From contig NZ_JAHBBF010000001.1 of assembly GCF_019331725.1 (NCBI RefSeq), positions 248,001 through 312,000 on the forward strand: a stretch of DNA of 64,000 bases, in the 5' to 3' direction. This DNA comes from Bifidobacterium saguinibicoloris. GTDB lineage: Bacteria > Actinomycetota > Actinomycetes > Actinomycetales > Bifidobacteriaceae. Positions 51,860 to 61,275 of this stretch are shown here, piece after piece; within the stretch, counting starts at the first letter, position 1; each line of letters begins with the position of its first letter. The position numbers and the translations under genes are program-made. Under the pieces are notes generated by a model. It saw only the letters and a program-made list of their open reading frames with translations, was not told the DNA's origin and ran no database searches.

Positions 51860-52543
51860 TCACTTCACGCGCGTGACGACGTCCCCCTTGACCATGAACC
51901 CCTTGCGGGCCATGTCGATCATCGGCTGGTCGAAGACGCTGTCCGTATAGAACTCGTCGATCACCGCGCCCTCCCCCAACACCTGGCGCAGGCGCTTCGG
52001 CTTGTTCGTATTGAAATTCAGATACGTCACCTCGAGCGTGTCCGGATCGATGGTGGAGGCGATGAGACGCTTCACGCCGAGTCTGCGGCACGCCTCCCCC
52101 ACGGTCACATCGAACGACGCGGTGAGGATCACATCATCCGGATGCGGCTCGTACCAGGGTTTGATCTTGCGCATGTTGCGGTCCCAGAACGCGTTGACGA
52201 GCGATCTGAGCCCGCCGGTCAGGTCGTCGGCCGCCAGCACCGACGCGTCGGCGGCGAGGACGTCGCCTCCCAGACCGGCCTTCACCACGTCGTCGAACGG
52301 ACGCATGCGCAGCTCGTCAAGACGTTTCGATGTGGACAGGTCCGTGAGATATCCGCGCGCCACCTTGCCCACGCCGCGCTCCATCTGCTCGAGCGTGGCG
52401 CGACCCAGCTTGTATTTGACGGCATACCGCAGCACCGGCGCGAGGTGGCGGAACACCTTGAGGTCATAGCGGGCGCTGAACAGATACAGGTCGAACAGGC
52501 TCTCCCCGTCGTAGATCGTCCCGTCGAAATCGAACACCCTCAT
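51860..52543 (-). CDS. HAD-superfamily phosphatase, HAD-IB type
   Basis: 227 residues. FDFDGTIYDGES opens the protein (DxDGT nucleophile motif), followed by a helical cap (about 15-75), LTASFDV as motif II, and TDSVFDQPMID as motif IV. The pattern suits HAD-IB enzymes such as phosphoserine phosphatase or undecaprenyl-type phosphatases, with substrate unclear. Start at 52543 follows AAGGGGG. It is the last gene before the gene-free stretch with the GGTAC array. Confidence 0.85.
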   Translation of the reverse strand: MRVFDFDGTIYDGESLFDLYLFSARYDLKVFRHLAPVLRYAVKYKLGRATLEQMERGVGKVARGYLTDLSTSKRLDELRMRPFDDVVKAGLGGDVLAADASVLAADDLTGGLRSLVNAFWDRNMRKIKPWYEPHPDDVILTASFDVTVGEACRRLGVKRLIASTIDPDTLEVTYLNFNTNKPKRLRQVLGEGAVIDEFYTDSVFDQPMIDMARKGFMVKGDVVTRVK

Positions 52544-52704
52544 GCAGTCCCCCTTGGCTTTCCTTCTCTCACTACCTGCATCAACTATACGGGCTCTTCG
52601 TTCGGGGCGAAGGCATCGCGACTCCGTCATACCGGGGTGGCGTGTTCGATGCGGCGTGCGCGATGCGTTATGCCGCATCACGTTTCCGCGGACGGGGGAT
52701 GATT

Positions 52705-53017
52705 GGTACGCAACACATGATTACGGCGGCCAAGGTGTCGCGTACCACTAATCCGAGGTACACGACTCGGTCTCCGGGCCTTTCCGCGTCATGTACCAAT
52801 CGCCCTATGGGGACGTGTCGCGCCGGATGCTCCAAGAACGTTGGAATTCCAGTCTTCCCACGGAATCCGCGATTGGTACGCAGACGAATCGAGGGCAGTT
52901 CGGGAGTCGTGTACCGCAGCGCGGTGGTACGAAACCATGCGGCACGTCGTTACGGCATTGCATACCACTGATTCCCGGTACATAAACGCGTTACTGAACC
53001 TTCCCGTGTTGAAACCC
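52705..53017. repeat. GGTAC dyad array with a 51-52 bp period
   Basis: GGTAC at 52705, 52757, 52875, 52926 and 52977 pairs with GTACC (or ATACC) about 36 bases later at 52742, 52793, 52911 and 52962. The arms beyond GGTAC change together: GGTACGCAACAC/GTGTCGCGTACC in unit 1 and GGTACACGAC/GTCATGTACC in unit 2. The interiors differ. Equivalently, GTACC-N10-GGTAC dyads repeat at 51 bases. Between unit 2 and unit 3 there is a degenerate unit. The region 52544-53220 has no convincing gene. Confidence 0.6.
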
Positions 53018-53170
53018 AACAACATCTGCCAGCCGAGGACGGGGAATGATGTCGGAAATCCGACCGGCCATCCAAGCCCGTCTCCAATCGCCATCCCACA
53101 CCACAATGTGAAGATTCTGAAAGCCTTAGGCCCGCCGCCATGTTGTCCAGTGTTGTCCGAAAACGAATAA

Positions 53171-53213
53171 GGCCCGGCATACAACCAGTGAAGAACTGGC
53201 GGAATACCGGGCC
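53171..53213 (-). terminator. Terminator of the tRNA-Asn transcript
   Basis: GGCCCGG and CCGGGCC form the outer stem with an inner CCAGT/ACTGG stem. Read on the minus strand it is followed by TTATTCGTTTT, a good rho-independent terminator just beyond the downstream tRNA. Confidence 0.8.
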
Positions 53214-53220
53214 AAACAAG

Positions 53221-53293
<73 letters not shown>

Positions 53294-53340
53294 ATATTCA
53301 ATTATCAACCAGCCGAACGTTACCGCCCGCTTGGAAGAAG

Positions 53341-53413
<73 letters not shown>

Positions 53414-53612
53414 ATGCGTTCCGCACTCGATTTCTCTCGTGCGCACAAGACAGATACTTTACAGCATTCGTTGATATATGCAAATCAATTGCCGACACGG
53501 CATGTCGCAAGGTATTGCAACGTTTTCGAGCGCCTCCGGCTTCCAGCGTTACCCACTGCGATTCCGAACGGAATGCCGACGATTCAAGCCTGTGCCGGCT
53601 ACGATGAGAGAC

Positions 53613-54197
53613 ATGAGTGAAACGAATGTCCCTCAGACACCTGTGGACGCCGCCACGACTATTTCCAAAACCGACGCCGCATCCCCCGTTCCTTCCGTGA
53701 CGCCCGCCAGCCCTCTGCCCGAACGACTGGAGGCCGGCGCAAAAGCCCCGGATTTCACGCTGCACGGCATCGGCCCGGACGGTGAGGAGACCGCGGTTAC
53801 GCTCTCCGACCTCACCGCGAAGAGAGGCAAGGTGCTGCTGTACTTCTATCCCGCGGCGATGACCCCCGGATGCACCACGGAGGCGTGCGACTTCCGCGAC
53901 AACATCGCGCGGCTCGCCACGTTGGGCTACACGGCGCTGGGCGTGAGCAAGGACCCACTCGCCAAGCTGCTGCGCTTCCACGACCGCGACCACCTGTCCT
54001 TCCTGCTGCTGAGTGACCCGGATCTCGCCGTGCACAAGGCGTACGGCGCGTATGGCGAGAAGAAGCTGTACGGCAAGGTGCATGTCGGCGTCATCCGCTC
54101 CACGTTCGCCATCGACGGCGACGGGCGCATCCTGCTCGCCCGCTACAACGTGCGTGCGAAAGGCCATGTGGAGTCGCTGCTGAAGCGTCTGGGCTGA
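53613..54197 (+). CDS. bcp: Thioredoxin-dependent thiol peroxidase (BCP/peroxiredoxin Q)
   Basis: 194 residues. The AhpC/TSA domain begins after a Pro/Thr-rich N-terminus of about 40 residues. Peroxidatic Cys87 and resolving Cys92 lie in TPGCTTEACDFRD, the five-residue spacing of BCP proteins. GVSKDPLAKLLRFHDRDHLSF and RSTFAIDGDGRI also match. It reduces hydroperoxides in the cytoplasm, useful in an anaerobe without catalase. TACGAT at 53600-53605, seven bases, then ATG 53613 indicates leaderless translation. Confidence 0.92.
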   Translation: MSETNVPQTPVDAATTISKTDAASPVPSVTPASPLPERLEAGAKAPDFTLHGIGPDGEETAVTLSDLTAKRGKVLLYFYPAAMTPGCTTEACDFRDNIARLATLGYTALGVSKDPLAKLLRFHDRDHLSFLLLSDPDLAVHKAYGAYGEKKLYGKVHVGVIRSTFAIDGDGRILLARYNVRAKGHVESLLKRLG

Positions 54198-54295
54198 CGT
54201 TCCACGGCCGCATATGCCGTGCGGATGGTGCATGATGGTGTTGGACGACTCTCCCGCCCGGCACGGGAGGTCTGGCCACAGAAGGGGGTTCCGCC

Positions 54296-54955
54296 ATGTC
54301 CCATCCTCAGGTTCCGTTCGACGTTCCATATTCCACGCCGACTCCGCCTGGTCGAGTCATGTATCCCGCGCCGACACCTCCAGGCCGCACCCCGCCCCGT
54401 CCTGCTCGTTCCAGGAGCGGGCGCGCGTCCGACGCCATACTTCTCACGCTCGTCATCATCGGACTGGTCCTGTACGGCGCGCAAGCCGTGTGTTCGGGCC
54501 TGGCGAACACCCCCGGCCCGAATGCGATGTTCTGGCGTGGCATCGCCTGCTGGTCGATGCTCCTGCTGGCCGTGCCGCTCGCCCTAGGGGCGATTCTGTT
54601 CCTGCTACGTCCACGCGGCGGCGTGGCATCGCGTATCCTCAAAGCCTTGGCATGCGCGGTCGTGGCATGCGTGTTCCTCGTGTCCGGTGGAGCCCGGGTC
54701 CATGACTGGACCTTGGACCGGACGGAGGGGCCGGTCTCCGATACGGTCACGGTCCTCAGATTCACCGAGGAACGGGGAAACAACCCGAATCACAACCATT
54801 CGGATTGGCTGCTGCGCGTACGCACTTCGGATGGCGTGACGCGCGTGTGGCGTTTCGACCGGCGTCCCTGGCCGAAGCCACAGGAGGGCGAGCGGTTGGA
54901 CGTGTCGTACTACCCGCGCACGGGCACCATCGAACGGCTCGGCAGGGCCAGTTGA
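54296..54955 (+). CDS. DUF3592-like membrane protein with Pro-rich N-terminus
   Basis: 219 residues. A Pro/Arg-rich cytoplasmic start (about 1-46), three helices (about 47-120), then a soluble domain with VTVLRFTEE, LLRVRTSDGVTRVWRFDRRP and RLDVSYYPRTGTIERLG, the DUF3592 end pattern. It resembles the protein at 29379 in its last domain only. Start has AGAAGGGGG upstream. Function unknown. Confidence 0.72.
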   Translation: MSHPQVPFDVPYSTPTPPGRVMYPAPTPPGRTPPRPARSRSGRASDAILLTLVIIGLVLYGAQAVCSGLANTPGPNAMFWRGIACWSMLLLAVPLALGAILFLLRPRGGVASRILKALACAVVACVFLVSGGARVHDWTLDRTEGPVSDTVTVLRFTEERGNNPNHNHSDWLLRVRTSDGVTRVWRFDRRPWPKPQEGERLDVSYYPRTGTIERLGRAS

Positions 54956-55017
54956 GACTGAGACTCGGGTGTTGGGCGCACACGTCGCGCTCTTCATGCC
55001 GTTTCATGACGATGGAA

Positions 55018-56823
55018 TCATTCCCGGTTCCACCGTTCCATCATCCCTACCGTGTCGGCCCACCATATGCGGATACGGTTCCGCGGATTCCGGCCGAACC
55101 GCTCCCCCGGCAGCGCGTGCATCCCGTGTGCCATGTCCCGTCCCAGCCCGAAGCGCCTACGCACCGTCAGCACCGCCGCCACCAGACACCCTTCCACCGC
55201 GAGCAGGAGCATGGCGCCGCCCACGCCTCCGGCCCATGGAATCACGGCATGTTCTCCGGACCCGAGCCACATGGCCACGCGTTCCATCACCTGCGTGCCC
55301 CATGACGCCACCCACGCGCATGCGGCGCCCGCGGACGGGCTCGCCCATGCCACGGCCAGTCCGGCCAGTCCGGCCAACGTGGCGAACGTCACCACCGGCG
55401 CGGTGAGCAGATTCGCGGGCACGGACCATACGGGCAGGCTCGGTTCCATGAGCACCTGTATGGGCAGTGTGGCCAGTTGCGCGGCCACGGTCATGGCGGT
55501 CATGTCCGCGAGCGCGTCGGGCAGGAGCCGGGCGAGCACGCCGGCGATGCCGCGTGCCATGAGGATGATGCCAAGCACCGCCGCGCAGGACAGGGCGAAC
55601 CCGTAGCTGTATGCCAGTGCCGGCTTCGTCAGCAGCATGCCGATCGCGGTGACGTTCAGGGCGCTCAACGCCTGCGGTTGCCTGCCGAGGAACATCGCCG
55701 CGGCGCTGACCCATCCCATGACGAGTGCTCGGTCCACGCTGTCGCCGGACGCCATGAGCGCGGCGAGCAGCGCGGTCGCGCCCATGGTGGCGAGCGCGAT
55801 GACGCGCCTGTCGGCCAGCAGCCATGCGCCGATGCGGCGAATCAGTTCGGCGATGACGGCGAAGTGTCCGCCGGAGACAGCCATGAGGTGCATGATGCCC
55901 GCCGTGCGGAACCGGTCCTCCAAGCGCTGCGCGTAGGTGTCGTCGATGGGCGTGATGCCTGGTGAGGTGTCGGCGAGACGGTCTTGGCCGAGCAGTCCCA
56001 TGGTGAGTCCGGGGACCAGGATGCGTCCTTGCTCGGAAAGTCCTTCGGTCGCGTCGAGGAAGGCTGTCTGGACGCGTTCGCGCCATTGCTCGTATTTGGG
56101 TTGGTCCCGTATCCGTTGCGGCACGTTGCCGTCCTCCGTGACGAGCCAAAGTCGGGCCGCGCCGATTTCGGCTTGGGAAAGCGTGCCTTGGACCTGGTAT
56201 GCGGCGCCGCGGCGCAGATGCGTGCAGGCGTGTCCGGAGGCGAACAGTCGTACGGTCGCCGTCGATGGTTGGATGACGGAGCCGTCCGAAAACGTGCGCA
56301 GGCGCAGGTCGGTTTGACAGTCGGCGTTCCTGTTTGAGGATGCCTGCGCGCCGCCGAGCGCCGTGCCTTCGACGGTGGCGTACGCTGCGCCGTCGCGTGC
56401 CGCAGCGGCGGCGGGGTCGGACCATGCCGTCACGTCCGCGCACCATGCGGCGTTCGCGCCGAGCAGTGCCGCCGCCACGCAGACGATGATGAGGACGCGT
56501 CCCGTCCCGTTGCGTGCGCAGACGCGTCCGACCTGCCACAGGGCGGCGACGGCGATGATGGTGAGCAGGGCGACGGACAGCGCCCAGGAGTTCGTTACGC
56601 CTGTGGATCCGTCGTCCCGACCCGCGCCACCGTCCATCATGGCCATGCCCGCGTCGAACAGGAGATGCGTGCCGAGGCATGAGCCCCAGAGGGCGAGGGC
56701 GACGGGCAGGAGGCGCCGGTCGTCGCCGCCGCGTTCGATGCGCTCACGTCGTGCGGCCCGCCCGGAACGTCTGGAACGTCCGGAACGCCCCTGTCGGCCT
56801 ATGTCGGTCACGATGCGTGTCAT
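55018..56823 (-). CDS. comEC: ComEC/Rec2-family DNA-transport membrane protein
   Basis: 601 residues. Two or three N-terminal helices precede the OB-like DUF4131 domain (about 125-250). The competence core follows with MHLMAVSGGHFAVI, where the conserved HLxAVSG is seen, and eight or more helices. The C-terminal metallo-beta-lactamase domain of Bacillus ComEC is absent: the protein ends shortly after the last helix. It overlaps the preceding comEA gene by four bases. Together they could form a DNA-uptake channel, though no type IV pilus genes are near. Confidence 0.88.
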   Translation of the reverse strand: MTRIVTDIGRQGRSGRSRRSGRAARRERIERGGDDRRLLPVALALWGSCLGTHLLFDAGMAMMDGGAGRDDGSTGVTNSWALSVALLTIIAVAALWQVGRVCARNGTGRVLIIVCVAAALLGANAAWCADVTAWSDPAAAAARDGAAYATVEGTALGGAQASSNRNADCQTDLRLRTFSDGSVIQPSTATVRLFASGHACTHLRRGAAYQVQGTLSQAEIGAARLWLVTEDGNVPQRIRDQPKYEQWRERVQTAFLDATEGLSEQGRILVPGLTMGLLGQDRLADTSPGITPIDDTYAQRLEDRFRTAGIMHLMAVSGGHFAVIAELIRRIGAWLLADRRVIALATMGATALLAALMASGDSVDRALVMGWVSAAAMFLGRQPQALSALNVTAIGMLLTKPALAYSYGFALSCAAVLGIILMARGIAGVLARLLPDALADMTAMTVAAQLATLPIQVLMEPSLPVWSVPANLLTAPVVTFATLAGLAGLAVAWASPSAGAACAWVASWGTQVMERVAMWLGSGEHAVIPWAGGVGGAMLLLAVEGCLVAAVLTVRRRFGLGRDMAHGMHALPGERFGRNPRNRIRIWWADTVGMMERWNRE

Positions 56824-57605
56824 ACGCGCACCTCCGGCCGTATCTTCTCCAACGTCTTGACGCCGATGCCCGGCACGTCGAGCAGTTGGTCGACGCTGGT
56901 GAACCGTCCGATGGAGGCTCGGTAGTCGAGGATCCTCTGTGCGGTGACCGGTCCGATGCCGCTGATGGCGTCCAGTTGGTCGAGGGTGGCGGTATTGAGG
57001 TCGAGTCGCGTGTCCTGCGGCACCGTCGGCGTCTGCGCCGCCCCGCCGTCCGTACCGCCGTCCGCGGATACGCCCGCCCCTTGGGTTTCCGGCTGCGGGA
57101 GATCCGACGCATCGGCCCCTCCCCCTTCATCCGTCCCGGCTCCCTCGGATTCCCCGTCCCGTCGTTCCTCCATGGCGGAGTTCGCCGCCGCAATCGCGGC
57201 GTGGTTCATGGATTGGCGTACGAGCAGGGTGAGACTCATGCAGGTGCAGGCCACCATGACGAGCACGGCGATGAGCGCGTGCCGACCGCCGAACCGCATG
57301 CGCGGCCTGCCGTGGCGGGCGCGCGCGTCGAAATCGGGGTCCAGGTCGCCGGCACGCACGCCGGACAGCTCGCCGAGCGTCGCAAGCCGCACGCCCGTCG
57401 TCCGCTCCTGCACGGCCTCGTCGACGGCATCGACGGCGACCTCGCCGGCGGAAACGTCGCACGGACCATCATCGCCGACAACGTCGGCCTGCGTCAGTGG
57501 CCAAGGCGGATCGGCAGGCTCGGGCACCGGCGGATCCGGCGGCTTCGGAGGCACCGCGGACATCGGAGGCGGCGGCACAGGCGGCATGATACGAAAGACG
57601 TCCAT
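56820..57605 (-). CDS. comEA: ComEA-like helix-hairpin-helix DNA-binding membrane protein
   Basis: 261 residues. A Pro-rich and acidic cytoplasmic part (about 1-105) precedes one membrane helix (LIAVLVMVACTCMSLTLLVR). A Gly/Asp-rich extracellular linker follows, then tandem HhH motifs LNTATLDQLDAISGIGPVTA and FTSVDQLLDVPGIGVKTLEK. This binds DNA at the surface and delivers it to ComEC, whose gene overlaps by ATGA. The long N-terminal cytoplasmic region is larger than in Bacillus ComEA. Confidence 0.88.
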   Translation of the reverse strand: MDVFRIMPPVPPPPMSAVPPKPPDPPVPEPADPPWPLTQADVVGDDGPCDVSAGEVAVDAVDEAVQERTTGVRLATLGELSGVRAGDLDPDFDARARHGRPRMRFGGRHALIAVLVMVACTCMSLTLLVRQSMNHAAIAAANSAMEERRDGESEGAGTDEGGGADASDLPQPETQGAGVSADGGTDGGAAQTPTVPQDTRLDLNTATLDQLDAISGIGPVTAQRILDYRASIGRFTSVDQLLDVPGIGVKTLEKIRPEVRV

Positions 57606-57686
57606 GTCTCCACGGTGAGGGAGACATGGACGTCCTGGCCAGCGGATCGGACCGTTGTGTACGCGACCCCACGGAAATCTTCACAT

Positions 57687-57714
57687 CCTCGTCCGGCGCT
57701 TACGCCGGACGAGG
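57687..57714 (-). terminator. Terminator of the leuS gene
   Basis: CCTCGTCCGGCG pairs with CGCCGGACGAGG across a four-base loop, 31 bases after the leuS stop. A second small dyad (GTCTCC/GGAGAC, 57605-57624) lies beyond, near the comEA start. Confidence 0.8.
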
Positions 57715-57744
57715 GTTCCCGGAGACGCGACGGTCCGTGTCCGC

Positions 57745-60687
57745 TTACTCGGCGGGAACGATCGAGACGATCTTCGGCGCCTTGACGATGACCTTGCGCG
57801 GCTCCTTGCCGCCAAGGCGGGCGGCGACGGCCTCGAGCGCGAGCTTCTCGAGCTCGGCCGGATCGATGTCCGGGGAGACCTCGAGCTTGGCGCGCACCTT
57901 GCCCTTGATCTGCACGACCGCGGTGACGGTGTCCTGGCCGACGTACTTGTCGTCGGCGACCGGCCACGGCGCGGCGGACAGGGACTCGGCGTGGCCGAGG
58001 CGCTGCCACATCTCCTCGCAGATGTGCGGCGCGATCGGGGCGAGCATGAGGATCAGCGGCTCGACGGCGGCGCGCGGCACGGCCTTGAGGGAGGTCAGAT
58101 GGTTGTTGAGCACGATGAGCTTGGCGATGGCCGTGTTCGGACGCATGTTCTCCATCTCCACGGTCACCTCGGCGATCGTGTTGTTGAGGAGCTTCAGGGT
58201 CTTCACGTCCGGCGTCTCCTCGGAGACGTGGGCCTCGCCGGTCTCCTCGTCGATGACGTTGCGCCACAGGCGCTGCAGGAAGCGCATGCCGCCGACCACG
58301 TTGCGCGTGTTCCACGGACGGGACTCGTCGAGCGGGCCCATGCTCATCTCGTACAGGCGGAACGTGTCCGCGCCGTAGTTCTCGTACATGTAGTCCGGCG
58401 TGATGATGTTCTTGAGGCTCTTGCCCATCTTGCCGAACTCGCGGTTGGCGTGCTCGCCGTGCCACGTGAACGTGGGTTCGCCGTCGGCGCCCGCCGGGCC
58501 TTCCACGACCTCGTCGGCCGGCACGTACTGGCCGCGGTCGTCGGTGTAGGCGTACGCCTGGATCATGCCCTGGTTGAACAGCTTGTGGAACGGCTCGGCC
58601 GAATCCACGTAGCCCAGGTCGAAGAGGATCTTGTGCCAGAAGCGCGAGTACAGCAGGTGGAGCACCGCGTGCTCGACGCCGCCGATGTACAGGTCCACGC
58701 CACCTTCGGCGCCCGAGTACTTGTTGTGCTTCGGGCCCATCCAGTAGTCGAACTCGTCCTTCTCGACCATGTGGGCCGTGTCGGTCGGGTCGATGTAGCG
58801 CATGTAGTACCAGCAGGAGCCGGCCCAGTTCGGCATGGTGTTCGTATCGCGGTAGTAGGTCTTCGGGCCGTCGCCGAGGTCGAGCGTGACCTTCACCCAA
58901 TCCTCGTTGCGCGAGAGCGGCGCCTCCGGGTTGGATTCGGCGTCCATCGGGTCGAAGGTGCGCGGCTGGTAATCGGGCACGTCGGGCAGGTTGATCGGCA
59001 GCGCGGAGTCCGGCAGCAGATGCGGGGTGCCGTCCTCGCCGTAGACGATCGGGAACGGTTCGCCCCAGTAGCGCTGGCGGGAGAACAGCCAGTCGCGCAG
59101 ACGGTAGGAGACGGTGCCCTTGCCGACGCCGGCGGATTCGAGCCATTCGTTGACCTTGGCGATCGCGTCGTCGACGCGCAGGCCGTCGAGGGAGAGCGCG
59201 TCGCCCTTGGCCTTGGTGGCTTCGACGGAGGAGTTGATGACGATGCCGTCGTGGGAGACGAACGGCGCCTTGCCCTCGTAGTTCGCGAGGTCGTCGCCGG
59301 ATTCAGGCAGCGGCTTGACGGTGTAGATGACCGGCAGACCGAACTTCACGGCGAAGTCGTAATCGCGCTGGTCGCCGCCCGGCACGGCCATGATGGCGCC
59401 GGTGCCGTAGTCCATGAGAACGTAGTCGGCGGTGAACAGCGGCAGCTTCGCGCCGGTGATCGGGTTGACGGCGTACAGGCCGGTGAACAGGCCGGTCTTC
59501 TCGCCGGCCTCGTCGACGCGGTCCTTCGCGGTCTTCGATTCGGCGGCGAGACGGTACGCCTTGACGGCCTCGACCGGGGTGGCGTAGCCGCCCTTCCAAT
59601 CCTCCGGGGTCTCGGCCGGCCATGCGGCGGGCACGTCCTCGAGCAGGTGGTGCTCCGGGGAGACGACGGCGAAGGTGGTGCCGAACAGGGTGTCGGGACG
59701 GGTGGTGTAGATCTCCATGTCGCGCGTGCCGTTCGGGGTCTCGACCGCGAAGTGCACGGAGGCGCCGTGGCTTTCGCCGATCCAGTTGCGCTGCATGAGC
59801 TTGACCTTCTCCGGCCAGTCGATGCCGTCGAGGTCCTCGATGAGGCGGTGGCCGTACTTGGTGATGCGCATCGACCACTGGCGCAGCTCACGCTGGAAGA
59901 CCGGGAAGTTGCCGCGCTCGGACTTGCCTTCGGCGGTGACCTCCTCGTTGGCGAGCACGGTGCCCAGGCCCGGGCACCAGTTGACCGGGGACTTGGAGAT
60001 GTAGGCGAGACGGAAGTCGTTGAGGATGTCCTGCTGCTCGGCTTGCGAGAGGTCGCTCCACGCCTTGCCGTCGGACTCGTGGCCCGGGATGGCCTTCTCG
60101 CCGGATTCGAATTTGGCGATGAGCTCCGAGATAGGACGGGCGGAGCCCTTCGTGCCGGACGGGTTCGTGGCGTCCTCGTCGTACCAGGAGTCGTAGATGC
60201 GGGAGAAGATCCACTGGGTCCAGCGCACGTAGCCGGGGTCGATGGTGGCGAACGTACGGCGGTTGTCGAAGCTCAGGCCCATGCGGTGCAGCTGGCGGGA
60301 CATGTTGGCGATGTTCTGCTCGGTGGTAACGCGCGGGTGCTGACCGGTCTGGACGGCGTACTGCTCGGCCGGCAGGCCGAACGCGTCGTAGCCCATGGCG
60401 TGCAGCACGTTCTCGCCCTTCATGCGGTGGTAGCGGGAGACGACGTCGGAGGCGAGGTAGCCGAGCGGGTGGCCGACGTGCAGGCCCTTGCCGGACGGGT
60501 AGGGGAACATGTCCATCGCGAAGTAGGAGGGGCGCCCCTCGGCGTTGCGGCCCTTGCCGTCCTTCAGGTCGCCGGAGACGTTGGCGGCCCAGAACGTGCC
60601 TTCGTCATCCCACTTCTTCTGCCATTTGTTTTCGATGTCCTGCGCCAGAGCGGCGTTGTAGCGGAACTTGGGTTCGGTCTCACTCAT
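57745..60687 (-). CDS. leuS: Leucyl-tRNA synthetase
   Basis: 980 residues, the long form usual in actinobacteria. The HIGH motif is HVGH (70-73) in PYPSGKGLHVGHPLGY, and the KMSKS loop reads KMGKS (GKMGKSLKNIITP). The CP1 editing domain (about 250-520) includes TTRPDTLFGTTFAVVSPEH. It charges tRNA-Leu. The start at 60687 is leaderless by sequence: TATTAT, eight bases, ATG. Longer frames upstream lack any feature. Confidence 0.97.
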   Translation of the reverse strand: MSETEPKFRYNAALAQDIENKWQKKWDDEGTFWAANVSGDLKDGKGRNAEGRPSYFAMDMFPYPSGKGLHVGHPLGYLASDVVSRYHRMKGENVLHAMGYDAFGLPAEQYAVQTGQHPRVTTEQNIANMSRQLHRMGLSFDNRRTFATIDPGYVRWTQWIFSRIYDSWYDEDATNPSGTKGSARPISELIAKFESGEKAIPGHESDGKAWSDLSQAEQQDILNDFRLAYISKSPVNWCPGLGTVLANEEVTAEGKSERGNFPVFQRELRQWSMRITKYGHRLIEDLDGIDWPEKVKLMQRNWIGESHGASVHFAVETPNGTRDMEIYTTRPDTLFGTTFAVVSPEHHLLEDVPAAWPAETPEDWKGGYATPVEAVKAYRLAAESKTAKDRVDEAGEKTGLFTGLYAVNPITGAKLPLFTADYVLMDYGTGAIMAVPGGDQRDYDFAVKFGLPVIYTVKPLPESGDDLANYEGKAPFVSHDGIVINSSVEATKAKGDALSLDGLRVDDAIAKVNEWLESAGVGKGTVSYRLRDWLFSRQRYWGEPFPIVYGEDGTPHLLPDSALPINLPDVPDYQPRTFDPMDAESNPEAPLSRNEDWVKVTLDLGDGPKTYYRDTNTMPNWAGSCWYYMRYIDPTDTAHMVEKDEFDYWMGPKHNKYSGAEGGVDLYIGGVEHAVLHLLYSRFWHKILFDLGYVDSAEPFHKLFNQGMIQAYAYTDDRGQYVPADEVVEGPAGADGEPTFTWHGEHANREFGKMGKSLKNIITPDYMYENYGADTFRLYEMSMGPLDESRPWNTRNVVGGMRFLQRLWRNVIDEETGEAHVSEETPDVKTLKLLNNTIAEVTVEMENMRPNTAIAKLIVLNNHLTSLKAVPRAAVEPLILMLAPIAPHICEEMWQRLGHAESLSAAPWPVADDKYVGQDTVTAVVQIKGKVRAKLEVSPDIDPAELEKLALEAVAARLGGKEPRKVIVKAPKIVSIVPAE

Positions 60688-60857
60688 ACCGCACGATAAT
60701 ACACGCGGGCACACCAACCACGGCCTTGAATCGTACGTATGGTGGGCATTCGGCCGCCTCCCAGGCGGCGCGCGGCCGGCGCCGGTATGATGGGGCGCGG
60801 CATACCGGCCGCATGCCGTTCGGCATACCGGCCGCATCTCACATGAACGGGGGTCTT

Positions 60858-61169
60858 ATGAAAGGCATCATCGCGGACATCGACTGGTCGAACGTGGACC
60901 TGTCCACGCTGGAACGCGTCGCCGTATGGTACGAGGGTCTGCCGGACGCGGCGAAGACCGTGCTGACCGTCGCCGTCGGCGCGGTCGTCGCAGTCATCGT
61001 GTTCAAGATCGTCGCGAAGATCGTCAAGGGGGTGCTCGTCTCGGTCATCGCCGCGGTGCTCACGTTCCTCATCGCCACGGTGCCGGGCAACATGATCCTG
61101 TCCCAGACGTACGACCGCATCGAACAGCAGGTCACCTCGTCCGGCATCGTGCAGCAGCTGCAGCAGTGA
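60858..61169 (+). CDS. Small membrane protein, function unknown
   Basis: 103 residues. Two hydrophobic segments (TVLTVAVGAVVAVIVFKIVA and VLVSVIAAVLTFLIATVPGN) follow a 35-residue soluble start. A Gln-rich C-terminal helix (IEQQVTSSGIVQQLQQ) could be amphipathic. GGGGG lies before ATG 60858. It is divergent from leuS and followed by a strong hairpin. Unrecognised. Confidence 0.65.
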   Translation: MKGIIADIDWSNVDLSTLERVAVWYEGLPDAAKTVLTVAVGAVVAVIVFKIVAKIVKGVLVSVIAAVLTFLIATVPGNMILSQTYDRIEQQVTSSGIVQQLQQ

Positions 61170-61176
61170 CCACGGG

Positions 61177-61222
61177 CGCAGGCGGGACCGCGCATGTGAG
61201 CACGCACGTCGTCCCGCCTGCG
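61177..61222. terminator. Terminator between the small membrane protein and proC
   Basis: CGCAGGCGGGAC (61177-61188) pairs perfectly with GTCCCGCCTGCG (61211-61222) across 22 bases, between convergent genes. Confidence 0.75.
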
Positions 61223-61275
61223 TGAGGCGTCATCGCCATCGCGAGGCGTCGCCACCTCACGCACGCACCGTCACC

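Noticed and set aside
52705-53017. CRISPR array
   Set aside because: Repeat interiors are not conserved, the conserved part is only five to seven bases, spacing alternates 36 and 15, and no cas gene lies nearby.
52789-53184. 131-codon minus-strand protein in the gene-free stretch (and a 109-codon plus-strand one)
   Set aside because: Both strands are open by chance over the repeat array. No ribosome-binding site, domain or membrane segment supports either.
57655-60699. 1014-codon frame opposite leuS
   Set aside because: Antisense shadow of a highly GC-biased gene. The LeuRS motifs are unambiguous on the other strand.
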